A DNA stretch of 64,000 nt from Cylindrospermum stagnale PCC 7417 (GCF_000317535.1 NC_019757.1:719001-783000), one strand, 5' to 3'. Shown: positions 28,427 through 37,906, numbered from the stretch's first letter. Notes: a model not told the origin generated them from the letters alone. Numbers and translations are program-made.

Positions 28427-29416
28427 CTAAACTCTAGCAATACTGGAGGTTTGTGCCACTTGAGCAACCTCTGGAGGAGGAGCCAGCGAACTTACACAAA
28501 TAAGCAATTTACCTTCAACAGTCACCTTCTGATCTACAAAGCGTTCAATTTCTGCTGACGGGCGGGGTTCCAAACCTAACCTGACCATGCTCCGGGCATC
28601 AGGCGGTTGATATGGATTATACACCTGGGGGCTGCCTTCGACCTCAATAAAAATATGACCCGTAAACACCGGTGCTGTCTGATCAAATGGGCGGGGTTTC
28701 TTTTTGTAAACCAGACGTTTGCGGTAAATCCCAACAAGTTGAACCTTTTTTCCATCAAGACGGCAACATACGCACCATCGCCTTTCCTGGGTCACGCTAC
28801 ACGAAAGGCATCGCAAATTGGGCAAATTCACCTGAATTGGGTCTGCATTGACAAGATGTTGCCAGTTCAATAAGAAATTGACTGATTTTTTCTGGCGTTC
28901 AGAAACTAAAATTGGCGTTTCACCCCAACCTAAGAGGCAATGAACTACTACAACGCCATGCAAATCAGTTGGTGTTCTGTGACGCTCATAATGATCCACA
29001 AGATAAAGTGGGGTCAACTTAACCTGATAACTTACCACCTCTCCAGGTTCTACAGAACGGGTAATTGGGATTTCGATACCGTAATAATCAACTTCCGAAT
29101 CTGGAGGATTAACGCCATGTAGAACCAACAGGGAACCATCATCTTGCAAAATGAGATACGGCATCCTTTGACTATCAAACACATGAATTGTTGCGTTACT
29201 CACATTTTTGATTTGGTAATGCAAGGTAACTTCACCATTCGGATCTTGAGTAGATGAACAAAAGACTTATAAGGGCTGAGTTACCGAAACGGATTGAGTT
29301 ATGGGAGCAGAACCTTCAAAAGTCTTATGTGGTAACTGAGCAGCTAACAGCTTACAACCTACTAAGCTTTCCACCCTAAATAAAAATAGAAGAACTAGTT
29401 TGTAAAATTTTTGCAT
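28427..29416 (-). pseudogene. Lipoprotein gene with in-frame stop codon (copy 1)
   Basis: The open frame of 265 codons from 29224 begins at a TTG, but the same frame extends upstream to an ATG at 29416. It encodes a lipoprotein signal (MQKFYKLVLLFLF, then SLVGC as lipobox). An in-frame TAA at 29267-29269 (codon 50) splits the two. The body is beta-rich (VSYQVKLTPLYLVDHYER), then carries an odd Cys-rich insert (CLSCSVTQERRWCVCC) made by a dispersed repeat, and ends with VTVEGKLLICVSSLAPPPE. I read it as a former periplasmic lipoprotein, possibly an immunity protein, inactivated before the segment was duplicated. Confidence 0.75.
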
Positions 29417-29600
29417 TGAGGCAGAAAGTAATGGTAAAAAGCGATGCCTACAGTGGGCTACGCCTACGCATTTTGGGGAGAATGAGAGCGATATCTACGA
29501 TGGGCTACGCCAACGCACTTTTACCCGTTTCATCGATAAGCGATCGCCTAAGGCAAGCTACGCGAACAGTATCGCACTTTTATCTATTTCACTAACAAGA

Positions 29601-30257
29601 TCAATCTGAAGTAAGCTTCACTTGCAGCTTCATACGAAGGTCTCCAGCCATCAATACCTGAACCTCATGACGATCAGGGGTAAACTTGGAAGTAACTCGC
29701 TCACTTTGAGCGAAAGTAACATCAGCACGTACATCACTAGTGGGATCGCTGCTAAACCATGCTTCGGCAGGTTCATTGCCAATAGTCAGTCGATCAGCAA
29801 TGATTACATCCACAGAGAGGGAGTCTTTGGGAGGAATACCCCAAAAAGAAATAGGCAAGCCGCGCAAAGTCACTTCAGCCTTTGGAGGTAGCAGTAATAT
29901 CTGGAAACCTCCTGTACCCTGAAAGCGACCAATAATCACCCGTCCCTTTCCACCCAGATGAAATACCTCAACCCCATCAACTCCCTTTCCAGGCGGTAAA
30001 TTCAGCTTACTCGGTAGAATGAACCAACGCGGTTCTGATTGGTCGTTGCGGAGCGTGATGTCAAAAAATAGGCTAACAAGAGGTGGACGCTGAGAACGCT
30101 GACTAATAAATTTAATTTCCACGGGGGGTAATGCTGACTGTGTAGCCATAGATATTTCCTGGTTTCTGCCATCAGAACGCCATAAGGGCGATGTACCGGG
30201 TAATACGCAGTTAGTTAAGGCAATAAGGATGCTGAGTCCTAGTGAATTTGCTCTCAT
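29601..30257 (-). CDS. Exported 218-residue protein, putative immunity partner (copy 1)
   Basis: The signal-peptide N-terminus (MRANSLGLSILIALTNCVLP) is followed by a beta-sandwich-like body (VSLFFDITLRNDQSEPRWFI, GFQILLLPPKAEVTLRGLP). The start lies 2 nt after the stop of an effector C-terminal relic ending GATLNLDKVKKLRG, which implies former translational coupling. Identical copy at 35463-36119. The family is not recognised; the role is inferred from position after effector ends. Confidence 0.75.
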   Translation of the reverse strand: MRANSLGLSILIALTNCVLPGTSPLWRSDGRNQEISMATQSALPPVEIKFISQRSQRPPLVSLFFDITLRNDQSEPRWFILPSKLNLPPGKGVDGVEVFHLGGKGRVIIGRFQGTGGFQILLLPPKAEVTLRGLPISFWGIPPKDSLSVDVIIADRLTIGNEPAEAWFSSDPTSDVRADVTFAQSERVTSKFTPDRHEVQVLMAGDLRMKLQVKLTSD

Positions 30258-30259
30258 AC

Positions 30260-30346
30260 CTAACCTCTCAACTTCTTCACCTTATCAAGGTTAAGTGTTG
30301 CACCACTACCCTCGCTAAACCCGCCTTTAATCGCATTTTCAGCAAA
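30260..30346 (-). pseudogene. Orphan effector C-terminal tip (last about 25 codons)
   Basis: KGGFSEGSGATLNLDKVKKLRG-stop matches KGGFSAGDGATLNVDKVKALRG-stop at 36122. Upstream the sequence dissolves into dispersed repeats. It is the remaining end of a second transglutaminase-like effector gene. Confidence 0.7.
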
Positions 30347-30661
30347 AACCGAGTGATGTCCGAGACCAGCTGCTCCGCATCTAGGCATTTCGCGCCAATT
30401 TTCAGCGATCGCTGGAGAGCGGGGCGTAGCCCATCGCGCAAAGCGATCGCTGGAGAGCGGGTGCTGTTGCCCAACCATGCTTTTAGGATGGTTGCACCTT
30501 GCCAAAGGCAAGGTGAAGGCAAGCTGTATCCAGCAAGCCTCGGCAACATACGCACCATCGCCTCCGGCATGCTGGGCGCGATCACTCTTTTTCCCTTGAT
30601 TAGACTTGGTAATGTTTGCTGTCGAATGAACGAACCAATTACAGGTGATAGCACTACAGTT
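30347..30661. repeat. Block of short dispersed repeats replacing an effector gene body
   Basis: Holds two close copies of a GCGATCGCTGGAGAGCGGG unit (near 30411 and 30445) and a 23-bp piece starting CGGCAACATACGCACC at 30541 that recurs at 28761 and 34623. Frames across it are open but look non-coding. Confidence 0.6.
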
Positions 30662-31999
30662 TTATTTGTCTGAGAAGGAAATACGGACAACAAATGCCCC
30701 CTTGGGATCTGTGCCGACGAGGAGTAATGTGTTGGAGTCAACAATTACTGGACGGTCGTAACTTACTTTACCCTCAATACTGAGCCGACGATCAACATCA
30801 GTCGATAACTTGGTTACACGATGCTCCTTGGTTTTGCGATCTACATGAATCAGCCGATCCACTGGTCGGCTAATCTGGCCAAGATAAGGTGGGTTGGAAG
30901 CATCATCAAAAATGTCATATCCCAACAGAAAGTCATATCCAGAGTCGTCTGCCCGGATCAACCGTGCATGTTCTGGTAGTTTGCCGATGAATTCACGCTC
31001 TGTGTGATCGCCTGTGGAATGCACAACTGTCATCTGGTCATCACCAGGAATAGCCGCGAAGACCTCCTTACCATGACGCACGATTCCTGCTAACAGGCGG
31101 TTCTGTCTAGTGGCCTCTCCAGTAGGTGACATCCACGTTAACGACCCTGGATCTTTGCTCAAGAGCGCACCACCATCTGGGAGAACGCCAAGTGGATAAG
31201 CTACAAGGTCTTGTATTTTTTCAGATGTACGCATCTTATTGTCGCTGCCACCGACAATTGGCCGACGTATCCAGTAGAATACACCGTTGTCATACAACAC
31301 GCGAAATAGTTCACCTTTGTAAATGAATATACCGTCATCATTTATATGATATTCACCTATATCAAGCACTTGTGGAGTAGCACCTGACACTGGATCAATT
31401 CGAGCAAATGCGCCACGAATCCGCGTACCTGGTAAGTAAACCGCGCCATCTGTATCGACGATTAGGTCGTTAAAGTATCCACGCAGCAAAGATAAATCGA
31501 GTTTGTTGCTGTCATAAGTCCCGGTACGTCGCCAGAGCAATGCTCCACTGCTGTCCACCGCTGCCAGTATGTTTTCCTTCTCGTTGCTGTCAAGACCAAG
31601 CAGGATCACACTCCCATTAGTCAGCGGCGCAATGGTAATGAGTTTATCTACCCGCGCCGCATCAGTGTTTAGCAGCCGCCAGGAATTACCTTCTTGGGTT
31701 GCCACTTTGCCCTTTGTCAAGACTAGCCACAGTTTACCATTTACCCCTTGTATGAGATCCGGTGGAATCTGGGTACTGAACTCTGGCTCAAACTTATTAC
31801 TAGTTTGAAAAGTAAAGATACGAGGTTGAATATCTGGAGTAGACCAGGGTAGATCCGCGACCACTGACATAGACGAGATTGACACGTTAACTCCTCCAAC
31901 AGAATTCGACGGCGTTTCTTGGGACAGCACAGCATTGCTGCTATAACCAGAGAGTGCCACTAGTAATGCAATCACAAAACATAACAAGATACGCATCAT
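30662..31999 (-). CDS. Exported beta-propeller-like protein, putative immunity partner
   Basis: Protein of 445 residues with a signal peptide (MMRILLCFVIALLVALSGYS). Repeated blades of about 45 residues are suggested by NGKLWLVLTKGKVATQ, TDGAVYLPGTRIRGAFARID, PDGGALLSKDPGSLTWMSP and DPKGAFVVRISF, giving a periplasmic propeller. It starts 6 nt after the stop of the 662-residue DUF4157 effector, the position where an immunity gene is expected. I do not know the family; binding to the effector is inference. Confidence 0.75.
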   Translation of the reverse strand: MMRILLCFVIALLVALSGYSSNAVLSQETPSNSVGGVNVSISSMSVVADLPWSTPDIQPRIFTFQTSNKFEPEFSTQIPPDLIQGVNGKLWLVLTKGKVATQEGNSWRLLNTDAARVDKLITIAPLTNGSVILLGLDSNEKENILAAVDSSGALLWRRTGTYDSNKLDLSLLRGYFNDLIVDTDGAVYLPGTRIRGAFARIDPVSGATPQVLDIGEYHINDDGIFIYKGELFRVLYDNGVFYWIRRPIVGGSDNKMRTSEKIQDLVAYPLGVLPDGGALLSKDPGSLTWMSPTGEATRQNRLLAGIVRHGKEVFAAIPGDDQMTVVHSTGDHTEREFIGKLPEHARLIRADDSGYDFLLGYDIFDDASNPPYLGQISRPVDRLIHVDRKTKEHRVTKLSTDVDRRLSIEGKVSYDRPVIVDSNTLLLVGTDPKGAFVVRISFSDK

Positions 32000-32005
32000 A
32001 GGCTC

Positions 32006-33994
32006 CTAGAATGGATTAGGGGCAAATGTGACATTTAACGCCGTTAGTCCTATAACTCCCATCTGTCCATTGATTTCTTCAATAGTTGTTCGCTGAAACT
32101 TGCTGTTAAATTCGTTGGCGTTCTTTAGAGGCAATATCCACAGGCTCATAACCTCATTTTTTCCTTTGCTGTCGGGTCCTAGTGATATAGCTACATGCTC
32201 TAAGCTATTACCAAAGAAGACGATATCACCGCGCTTTGGCTGCTTACCTGGGGTGATTGGCTTGGCAGTATTGAAACCAAGGTGCTTTTTCAAGACTTCT
32301 GAATAGGCTATAGCCCCTAGACTCTTGACTTCTCCATCCGCTTGCGCCTTGGCTTCTACACCCGAATTAAATCCCGGAGGTAACTTAGAACGGTCGAATC
32401 TCGCGTTAGTGATTGTTGCATCAATTTCTGCTCGTTTTTTAGCTTCGATAGTTGGTATAAGTGGCTTTAGCGCGGTGGCTGTAGTAGTACCAGCTTTGGC
32501 TGCTTCCTCGTGAATCTTAACCAACCAATCTTTAGAGACAACACCACCAAGGTATGCACCGTACAGAACAGCCTCCCAACAATTCATCTTAGAGGCGTTG
32601 GTAGGTTCCTTACCACCCCGAACCCATAGGGCAAAATCGTTAGTGTTGGTATTTCCCCCTGTATCATTGAGTGCATCTTTCGGGCGTGTTGTACTCGTCT
32701 TGATCTGGTAATTGTCATTGGGATCAGATCCAGATCCACCAGCCCAGTAGAGCTGGTCTTTAAGCCCAAGTACTCCCTCTACAGACCGTTCACTTTTAAA
32801 CTTTTGGATAATCTGGTCTTGATTCGCCACTGTCTTGGCGGGGGGTAAGTTTGCCAGGAACCAACGGGTGGTATCTGGCGTAAAGACCTGAACTAATAAA
32901 GTAAATTCGCTTTCTGGTGCATTTGCAAGTATGGACAGGACTTCACTGGACTTCTTGGCAGATATAGCCGCTTTGAGCTTTTCCGCGCTGACATCATCCT
33001 TGGCAGGCTTCTTGACAGCCTTGCTGCCATCCGAGACTTTATCCTTTATTGCCTTCCCGATATCCGACAACCAATTCCCGTGAATATTTGCGGTGGCTGT
33101 TTGTCCTACTTCCACCTGTTCTCCACTAATGACTCTATGTGCTACCTCATGTGCCTCCTGTTCTACGGCATCCTTTGGGGAGCTTATGGTTAATTCGGCT
33201 TTCATCGGTTCTTGAAGTTGAGTCTGACCCTTTTGCTGCACTACATGGGTAAGCTCGTGTGCCGTCAACTCATTATTCCCCGGCGCTTTACCAGCACCAA
33301 AGTAAATATTACTGCCATGAGCAAACGCCTGTGCGCCTAACTCCCGGTTCATCTGAATGGCTTCTTCACCCGTATGCACCCGCACTTGACTAAAATCAGT
33401 ACCAAAGCGGGGTTCCATAAAGCCGCGTACATCATCCGCTAACGGACTTCCACCACTCTTGCTACTATTGAGCCGAGTTTCAATATTACCTCCAGTTTGT
33501 AAGCTACCATCCATTGCTGGCAGTGACGCCCGTTGCACGATTGGGGTAATGGCATTTGCTAGAGACTTAGTTTGTACTTGCTGCTCTATCTGTTCCTCTG
33601 GTGCCATTTCCCGTTGCACAGCAGTATCAGGCATAGACATGACTTGGCAAGCCATCTGATCTGCTTCCTGTTCGTATCTATCCCCTGGTGCGCCGACTGT
33701 TAACTTTGCCTGAATCGGCAATGTATCAATCGCAGCAGGGGCCTGTGCCATCTGCTGTACTAACCCCAACTCCTCAACACCTTCATGTTCGGATGCTGGT
33801 ACAGTTTCACCCGTCATTTTCGCTGCTATCCGGTCTACCGCATCAGAACTATATTTTCGTCGCTCTGGCTGAATTGCTGATTTGTCTAACCCTTTGGGCG
33901 GTACTGTAAAAGTATCCGGTGCATATTTATTTTTGCTGGTTTTTGGGGCAGTGTTGGGGATTCTAAACTGGCTTGGCTGCTTGGGTTTATACAT
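32006..33994 (-). CDS. DUF4157 effector with C-terminal NlpC/P60-like cysteine-hydrolase domain
   Basis: Protein of 662 residues. Residues 1-36 are the shared leader (MYKPKQPSQFRIPNTAPKTS...). A DUF4157 region follows at about 165-260, with HELTHVV at 246 (zinc-peptidase-like HExxH). A linker of about 200 residues leads to a C-terminal domain with MNCWEAVLYGAYLGG (Cys472) and KRGDIVFFGNSLEHVAISLG (His600), the Cys/His layout of NlpC/P60 or transglutaminase-like hydrolases. DUF4157 proteins are known cargo or associated toxins of eCIS particles. A peptidoglycan or protein-crosslink target is inferred. The exported propeller gene follows at once. Confidence 0.85.
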   Translation of the reverse strand: MYKPKQPSQFRIPNTAPKTSKNKYAPDTFTVPPKGLDKSAIQPERRKYSSDAVDRIAAKMTGETVPASEHEGVEELGLVQQMAQAPAAIDTLPIQAKLTVGAPGDRYEQEADQMACQVMSMPDTAVQREMAPEEQIEQQVQTKSLANAITPIVQRASLPAMDGSLQTGGNIETRLNSSKSGGSPLADDVRGFMEPRFGTDFSQVRVHTGEEAIQMNRELGAQAFAHGSNIYFGAGKAPGNNELTAHELTHVVQQKGQTQLQEPMKAELTISSPKDAVEQEAHEVAHRVISGEQVEVGQTATANIHGNWLSDIGKAIKDKVSDGSKAVKKPAKDDVSAEKLKAAISAKKSSEVLSILANAPESEFTLLVQVFTPDTTRWFLANLPPAKTVANQDQIIQKFKSERSVEGVLGLKDQLYWAGGSGSDPNDNYQIKTSTTRPKDALNDTGGNTNTNDFALWVRGGKEPTNASKMNCWEAVLYGAYLGGVVSKDWLVKIHEEAAKAGTTTATALKPLIPTIEAKKRAEIDATITNARFDRSKLPPGFNSGVEAKAQADGEVKSLGAIAYSEVLKKHLGFNTAKPITPGKQPKRGDIVFFGNSLEHVAISLGPDSKGKNEVMSLWILPLKNANEFNSKFQRTTIEEINGQMGVIGLTALNVTFAPNPF

Positions 33995-34288
33995 CTTGTT
34001 CCTGAATGAGTTGGGGTGGAACTGACAAAACTTTTTCTATTTACTTTATTACACGAATAGGTTGGGTGATATTACATATGGAGTGAGATATGCGGCGTAA
34101 ATAACGCAGTCTACAAGATCGGCGATCGCGTATCCCTGACGGGATGCTTTGCACTCAGCGCTGCTGCGGGAGTGCAGATCGCAGCGCCAATAGCGAGCGC
34201 GCAAAACGCCCGCTCTCTTGCAATCGCCCGAATACCCGTTTCATCAAAAAGCGATCGCACAAATTTTTTAAAATATGCCGATAAGTCT

Positions 34289-35278
34289 CTAAACTCTAGC
34301 AATACTGGAGGTTTGTGCCACTTGAGCAACCTCTGGAGGAGGAGCCAGCGAACTTACACAAATAAGCAATTTACCTTCAACAGTCACCTTCTGATCTACA
34401 AAGCGTTCAATTTCTGCTGACGGGCGGGGTTCCAAACCTAACCTGACCATGCTCCGGGCATCAGGCGGTTGATATGGATTATACACCTGGGGGCTGCCTT
34501 CGACCTCAATAAAAATATGACCCGTAAACACCGGTGCTGTCTGATCAAATGGGCGGGGTTTCTTTTTGTAAACCAGACGTTTGCGGTAAATCCCAACAAG
34601 TTGAACCTTTTTTCCATCAAGACGGCAACATACGCACCATCGCCTTTCCTGGGTCACGCTACACGAAAGGCATCGCAAATTGGGCAAATTCACCTGAATT
34701 GGGTCTGCATTGACAAGATGTTGCCAGTTCAATAAGAAATTGATTGATTTTTTCTGGCGTTCAGAAACTAAAATTGGCGTTTCACCCCAACCTAAGAGGC
34801 AATGAACTACTACAACGCCATGCAAATCAGTTGGTGTTCTGTGACGCTCATAATGATCCACAAGATAAAGTGGGGTCAACTTAACCTGATAACTTACCAC
34901 CTCTCCAGGTTCTACAGAACGGGTAATTGGGATTTCGATACCGTAATAATCAACTTCCGAATCTGGAGGATTAACGCCATGTAGAACCAACAGGGAACCA
35001 TCATCTTGCAAAATGAGATACGGCATCCTTTGACTATCAAACACATGAATTGTTGCGTTACTCACATTTTTGATTTGGTAATGCAAGGTAACTTCACCAT
35101 TCGGATCTTGAGTAGATGAACAAAAGACTTATAAGGGCTGAGTTACCGAAACGGATTGAGTTATGGGAGCAGAACCTTCAAAAGTCTTATGTGGTAACTG
35201 AGCAGCTAACAGCTTACAACCTACTAAGCTTTCCACCCTAAATAAAAATAGAAGAACTAGTTTGTAAAATTTTTGCAT
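34289..35278 (-). pseudogene. Lipoprotein gene with in-frame stop codon (copy 2)
   Basis: Same structure as the copy at 28427-29416: ATG and lipobox at 35278, in-frame TAA at 35129-35131, downstream body open to 34289. It differs from copy 1 by one visible substitution (Val to Ile in KKSINFLL). The shared stop shows the lesion predates duplication, or that the 265-codon downstream part is translated on its own from an internal TTG. Confidence 0.75.
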
Positions 35279-35462
35279 TGAGGCAGAAAGTAATGGTAAA
35301 AAGCGATGCCTACAGTGGGCTACGCCTACGCATTTTGGGGAGAATGAGAGCGATATCTACGATGGGCTACGCCAACGCACTTTTACCCGTTTCATCGATA
35401 AGCGATCGCCTAAGGCAAGCTACGCGAACAGTATCGCACTTTTATCTATTTCACTAACAAGA

Positions 35463-36119
35463 TCAATCTGAAGTAAGCTTCACTTGCAGCTTCATACGAA
35501 GGTCTCCAGCCATCAATACCTGAACCTCATGACGATCAGGGGTAAACTTGGAAGTAACTCGCTCACTTTGAGCGAAAGTAACATCAGCACGTACATCACT
35601 AGTGGGATCGCTGCTAAACCATGCTTCGGCAGGTTCATTGCCAATAGTCAGTCGATCAGCAATGATTACATCCACAGAGAGGGAGTCTTTGGGAGGAATA
35701 CCCCAAAAAGAAATAGGCAAGCCGCGCAAAGTCACTTCAGCCTTTGGAGGTAGCAGTAATATCTGGAAACCTCCTGTACCCTGAAAGCGACCAATAATCA
35801 CCCGTCCCTTTCCACCCAGATGAAATACCTCAACCCCATCAACTCCCTTTCCAGGCGGTAAATTCAGCTTACTCGGTAGAATGAACCAACGCGGTTCTGA
35901 TTGGTCGTTGCGGAGCGTGATGTCAAAAAATAGGCTAACAAGAGGTGGACGCTGAGAACGCTGACTAATAAATTTAATTTCCACGGGGGGTAATGCTGAC
36001 TGTGTAGCCATAGATATTTCCTGGTTTCTGCCATCAGAACGCCATAAGGGCGATGTACCGGGTAATACGCAGTTAGTTAAGGCAATAAGGATGCTGAGTC
36101 CTAGTGAATTTGCTCTCAT
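35463..36119 (-). CDS. Exported 218-residue protein, putative immunity partner (copy 2)
   Basis: Encodes the same 218 residues as the copy at 29601-30257, with signal peptide and beta-rich body. In this copy the gene follows, after 2 nt, a longer effector remnant whose last residues are GATLNVDKVKALRG, which ties the gene to transglutaminase-like effectors. Target and binding mode are unknown. Confidence 0.75.
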   Translation of the reverse strand: MRANSLGLSILIALTNCVLPGTSPLWRSDGRNQEISMATQSALPPVEIKFISQRSQRPPLVSLFFDITLRNDQSEPRWFILPSKLNLPPGKGVDGVEVFHLGGKGRVIIGRFQGTGGFQILLLPPKAEVTLRGLPISFWGIPPKDSLSVDVIIADRLTIGNEPAEAWFSSDPTSDVRADVTFAQSERVTSKFTPDRHEVQVLMAGDLRMKLQVKLTSD

Positions 36120-36121
36120 AG

Positions 36122-36727
36122 CTAACCTCTCAAAGCCTTCACCTTATCAACGTTAAGTGTTGCACCATCACCCGCGCTGAACCCTCCTTTACGAGTTACC
36201 TTGTCGATTGTATAAGGAGGATCATTAAGAATTCGCTTTTTATCAATTTCTCTTGGCACTTTACCACCTTCATCTTCGAAGACATATTCTTTCGGCAATT
36301 CACCTCCATTGTCTTGTTTGATGCCCTCCAACTTTTTATTGTCATCTGGATCTCGCTCACCACTGTAGGCATCCACCATCTGAGATAACATTTCATCCTC
36401 AGTGACCTTCGTGTCGGTTTAGGCAGAATTCACCGTTCCCAGGCCAGACCACAGTTGCGTCCCCTTATCATCTTTCCCCATGTAAATCGAATTTTCCCCT
36501 TGCCATTCACCTGCGGGGTGCTTGAGTAGATATTTGGGATGATTGTAGAAGTAGTACCACTCACCTATCTTAACTGGGCGGTTATTAGCTTTCCCTTGCT
36601 CACCTTTGGCAGATGCATCAGTTTGTATCATGTAGTCATAAAGCGGAATTGTTATTGTCGCGCTGGGTGTAGCAATGCGTAGCCGTTTTTGTCCAGGAAT
36701 TTCTTTGTCGGCAGAACCGGCGAGAGC
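36122..36727 (-). pseudogene. Orphan transglutaminase-like effector C-terminus with nonsense codon
   Basis: About 200 codons without a start (a stop lies just upstream): IPLYDYMIQTDASAKGEQGK, KIGEWYYFYNHPKYLLKHP, WQGENSIYMGKDDKG, then an in-frame TAA at 36419-36421, then TKVTEDEMLSQMVDAYSGER and the end GATLNVDKVKALRG. The GDWxYFxN...WQGEN pattern is that of Tgl-type protein-glutamine gamma-glutamyltransferase domains. The N-terminal half, DUF4157 and leader are missing. It lies directly behind the HEAT-repeat gene, so it is a displaced effector tip that has begun to decay. Confidence 0.75.
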
Positions 36728-36746
36728 CTAAGCTTTTTTAATTCTC

Positions 36747-37304
36747 TCAGTTTAACGACTCCATCCAAGCCCTCAGCCGTGCTAGACCTGCTCGTCTACT
36801 TTCTGGATCTGCATCGTAAGAATACCCCATCTCTTTCCACCACTTCCTCCAACTTACCTGTACATCACTCTCGTTTTCCCCATTTGCCAGCAGCCTAGTA
36901 GTAATCCCCTCTACTGCTCGCTGTGCCCGCAACCGAGTAATTTCATCATTGTCTAGTAGGCGGTCTAACAGAGAAGCAAGGGCTGGTTTGCCGATCTCCG
37001 CGAGGCAGAACACGGCTGGTGTGTAGTCCAAGTGGAGTTCATCTTCTCCATCATTCAAAGTACGTAAGCAAGCCTCCAAACCTTGTGGATGACCCATTCG
37101 TTGCAATTTTACAGCAGCCTGGGAGCGCACATATTGATCGGGGCTGTCTAGGTCTGCAAGGTAACGGGCGGCGTCTTGTTCTTTGTCTGTCATGGAAATA
37201 TTCTTCATTAGTAAAACCTTTTCCTGATTGGCTGCTTGGCTGGGTAGTTGACAGTTACCAATCGCTAGAAGAGTGAGACATAAACCAAAAACTAAGGTGT
37301 TCAT
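36747..37304 (-). CDS. Exported HEAT-repeat protein, putative immunity partner
   Basis: Protein of 185 residues: signal peptide (MNTLVFGLCLTLLAIGNC), then HEAT/PBS-lyase-like repeats (YVRSQAAVKLQRMGHPQGLE, PAVFCLAEIGKPALASLLDR, ITRLRAQRAVEGI). The start overlaps the stop of the LysM effector fragment as ATGA, indicating translational coupling, as for toxin-immunity pairs. Binding to the effector in the periplasm is inference. Confidence 0.8.
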   Translation of the reverse strand: MNTLVFGLCLTLLAIGNCQLPSQAANQEKVLLMKNISMTDKEQDAARYLADLDSPDQYVRSQAAVKLQRMGHPQGLEACLRTLNDGEDELHLDYTPAVFCLAEIGKPALASLLDRLLDNDEITRLRAQRAVEGITTRLLANGENESDVQVSWRKWWKEMGYSYDADPESRRAGLARLRAWMESLN

Positions 37305-37906
37305 GCGCTGAAATCAGGAATGCGAAGTTTTAATCCAGGTTTGATATTATTTTGGTCTTTGATGATGTCTTTATTGGCTTTGTAGATATCCTGCCATCTA
37401 TCCGGCTTTCCGTAATAGTTTTTGGAAATATTCGCCAGAGTTTCACCCTTCATAACGGTATGCGGGTTCTTGTAAAACTTATTAAACTCCTGCAACCCCG
37501 CCTGGAAAGTTTCTGAAGTTCCTTTCTCGACGTGGAAAGACTCATCTTTTACTGTACCGCTCTGGAGTTTAAAGTTCCAGTGGATAGTGCCATAATCGAT
37601 ACCCACATCCTCCGAGCGTGCTACTGTTTCAAAGTTAAAGCCAATATGGAACTTTGGCCCACCGCCGGGGTAGTCCCAGAGACTTGCCTCTTGGATATTT
37701 TTCCCCTGCTTGGAACCGTCTTGACTGCTACTAGAATTTGGCCAGTAGTTTCGATAATTGGGTGGTACTTCCTTATCTGTAGTGTTAGTGCGAGGTATAG
37801 CACCTGGATTAGCCGCCGAGTGGTCAACGAAAAATCCTCCTTGAACCTTGGGAATTGAGAGTGCAGTCCCTTCAGGTATAACTACGGCAGGATCGCACAC
37901 TTCCAC
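37301..37906 (-). pseudogene. LysM-bearing effector C-terminus, cut from its leader
   Basis: About 200 codons: a jelly-roll-like part (PKFHIGFNFETVARSEDVG, GTIHWNFKLQSG) and a C-terminal LysM domain (HTVMKGETLANISKNYYGKP, WQDIYKANKDII, IKPGLKLRIPD). LysM would bind peptidoglycan. The only start is a GTG at 37906, inside the overlap with the leader frame, so the natural N-terminus was lost. It could still be made if that GTG is used. The HEAT gene is coupled to its stop. Confidence 0.75.

Larger units (their letters stand above)
28025..30257. repeat. Large direct duplication, copy 1
   Basis: A 2,233-bp block repeated 5,862 bp downstream (33887-36119), essentially identical; the one mismatch I found is C28882 versus T34744. 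It carries the effector leader with its upstream region, a broken lipoprotein gene and an exported 218-residue protein gene. Beyond 30257 homology continues only as diverged sequence encoding the end of an effector (GATLNxDKVKxLRG). Confidence 0.95.
33887..36119. repeat. Large direct duplication, copy 2
   Basis: Second copy of the 2,233-bp segment. Here the leader part is the genuine start of the intact DUF4157 gene, whereas in copy 1 it is cut off exactly at the repeat edge (28025/33887). The other edge (30257/36119) falls at the start codon of the 218-residue gene. Confidence 0.95.

Noticed and set aside
28310-28558. Plus-strand 82-residue frame, repeated at 34172
   Set aside because: It runs antisense over the 47-bp repeat and the end of the broken lipoprotein gene; no ribosome site and no protein-like pattern.
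30242-30744. Overlapping frames of 143 and 155 residues on both strands
   Set aside because: They cross dispersed repeats and gene ends; translations look random and do not extend the effector relic.
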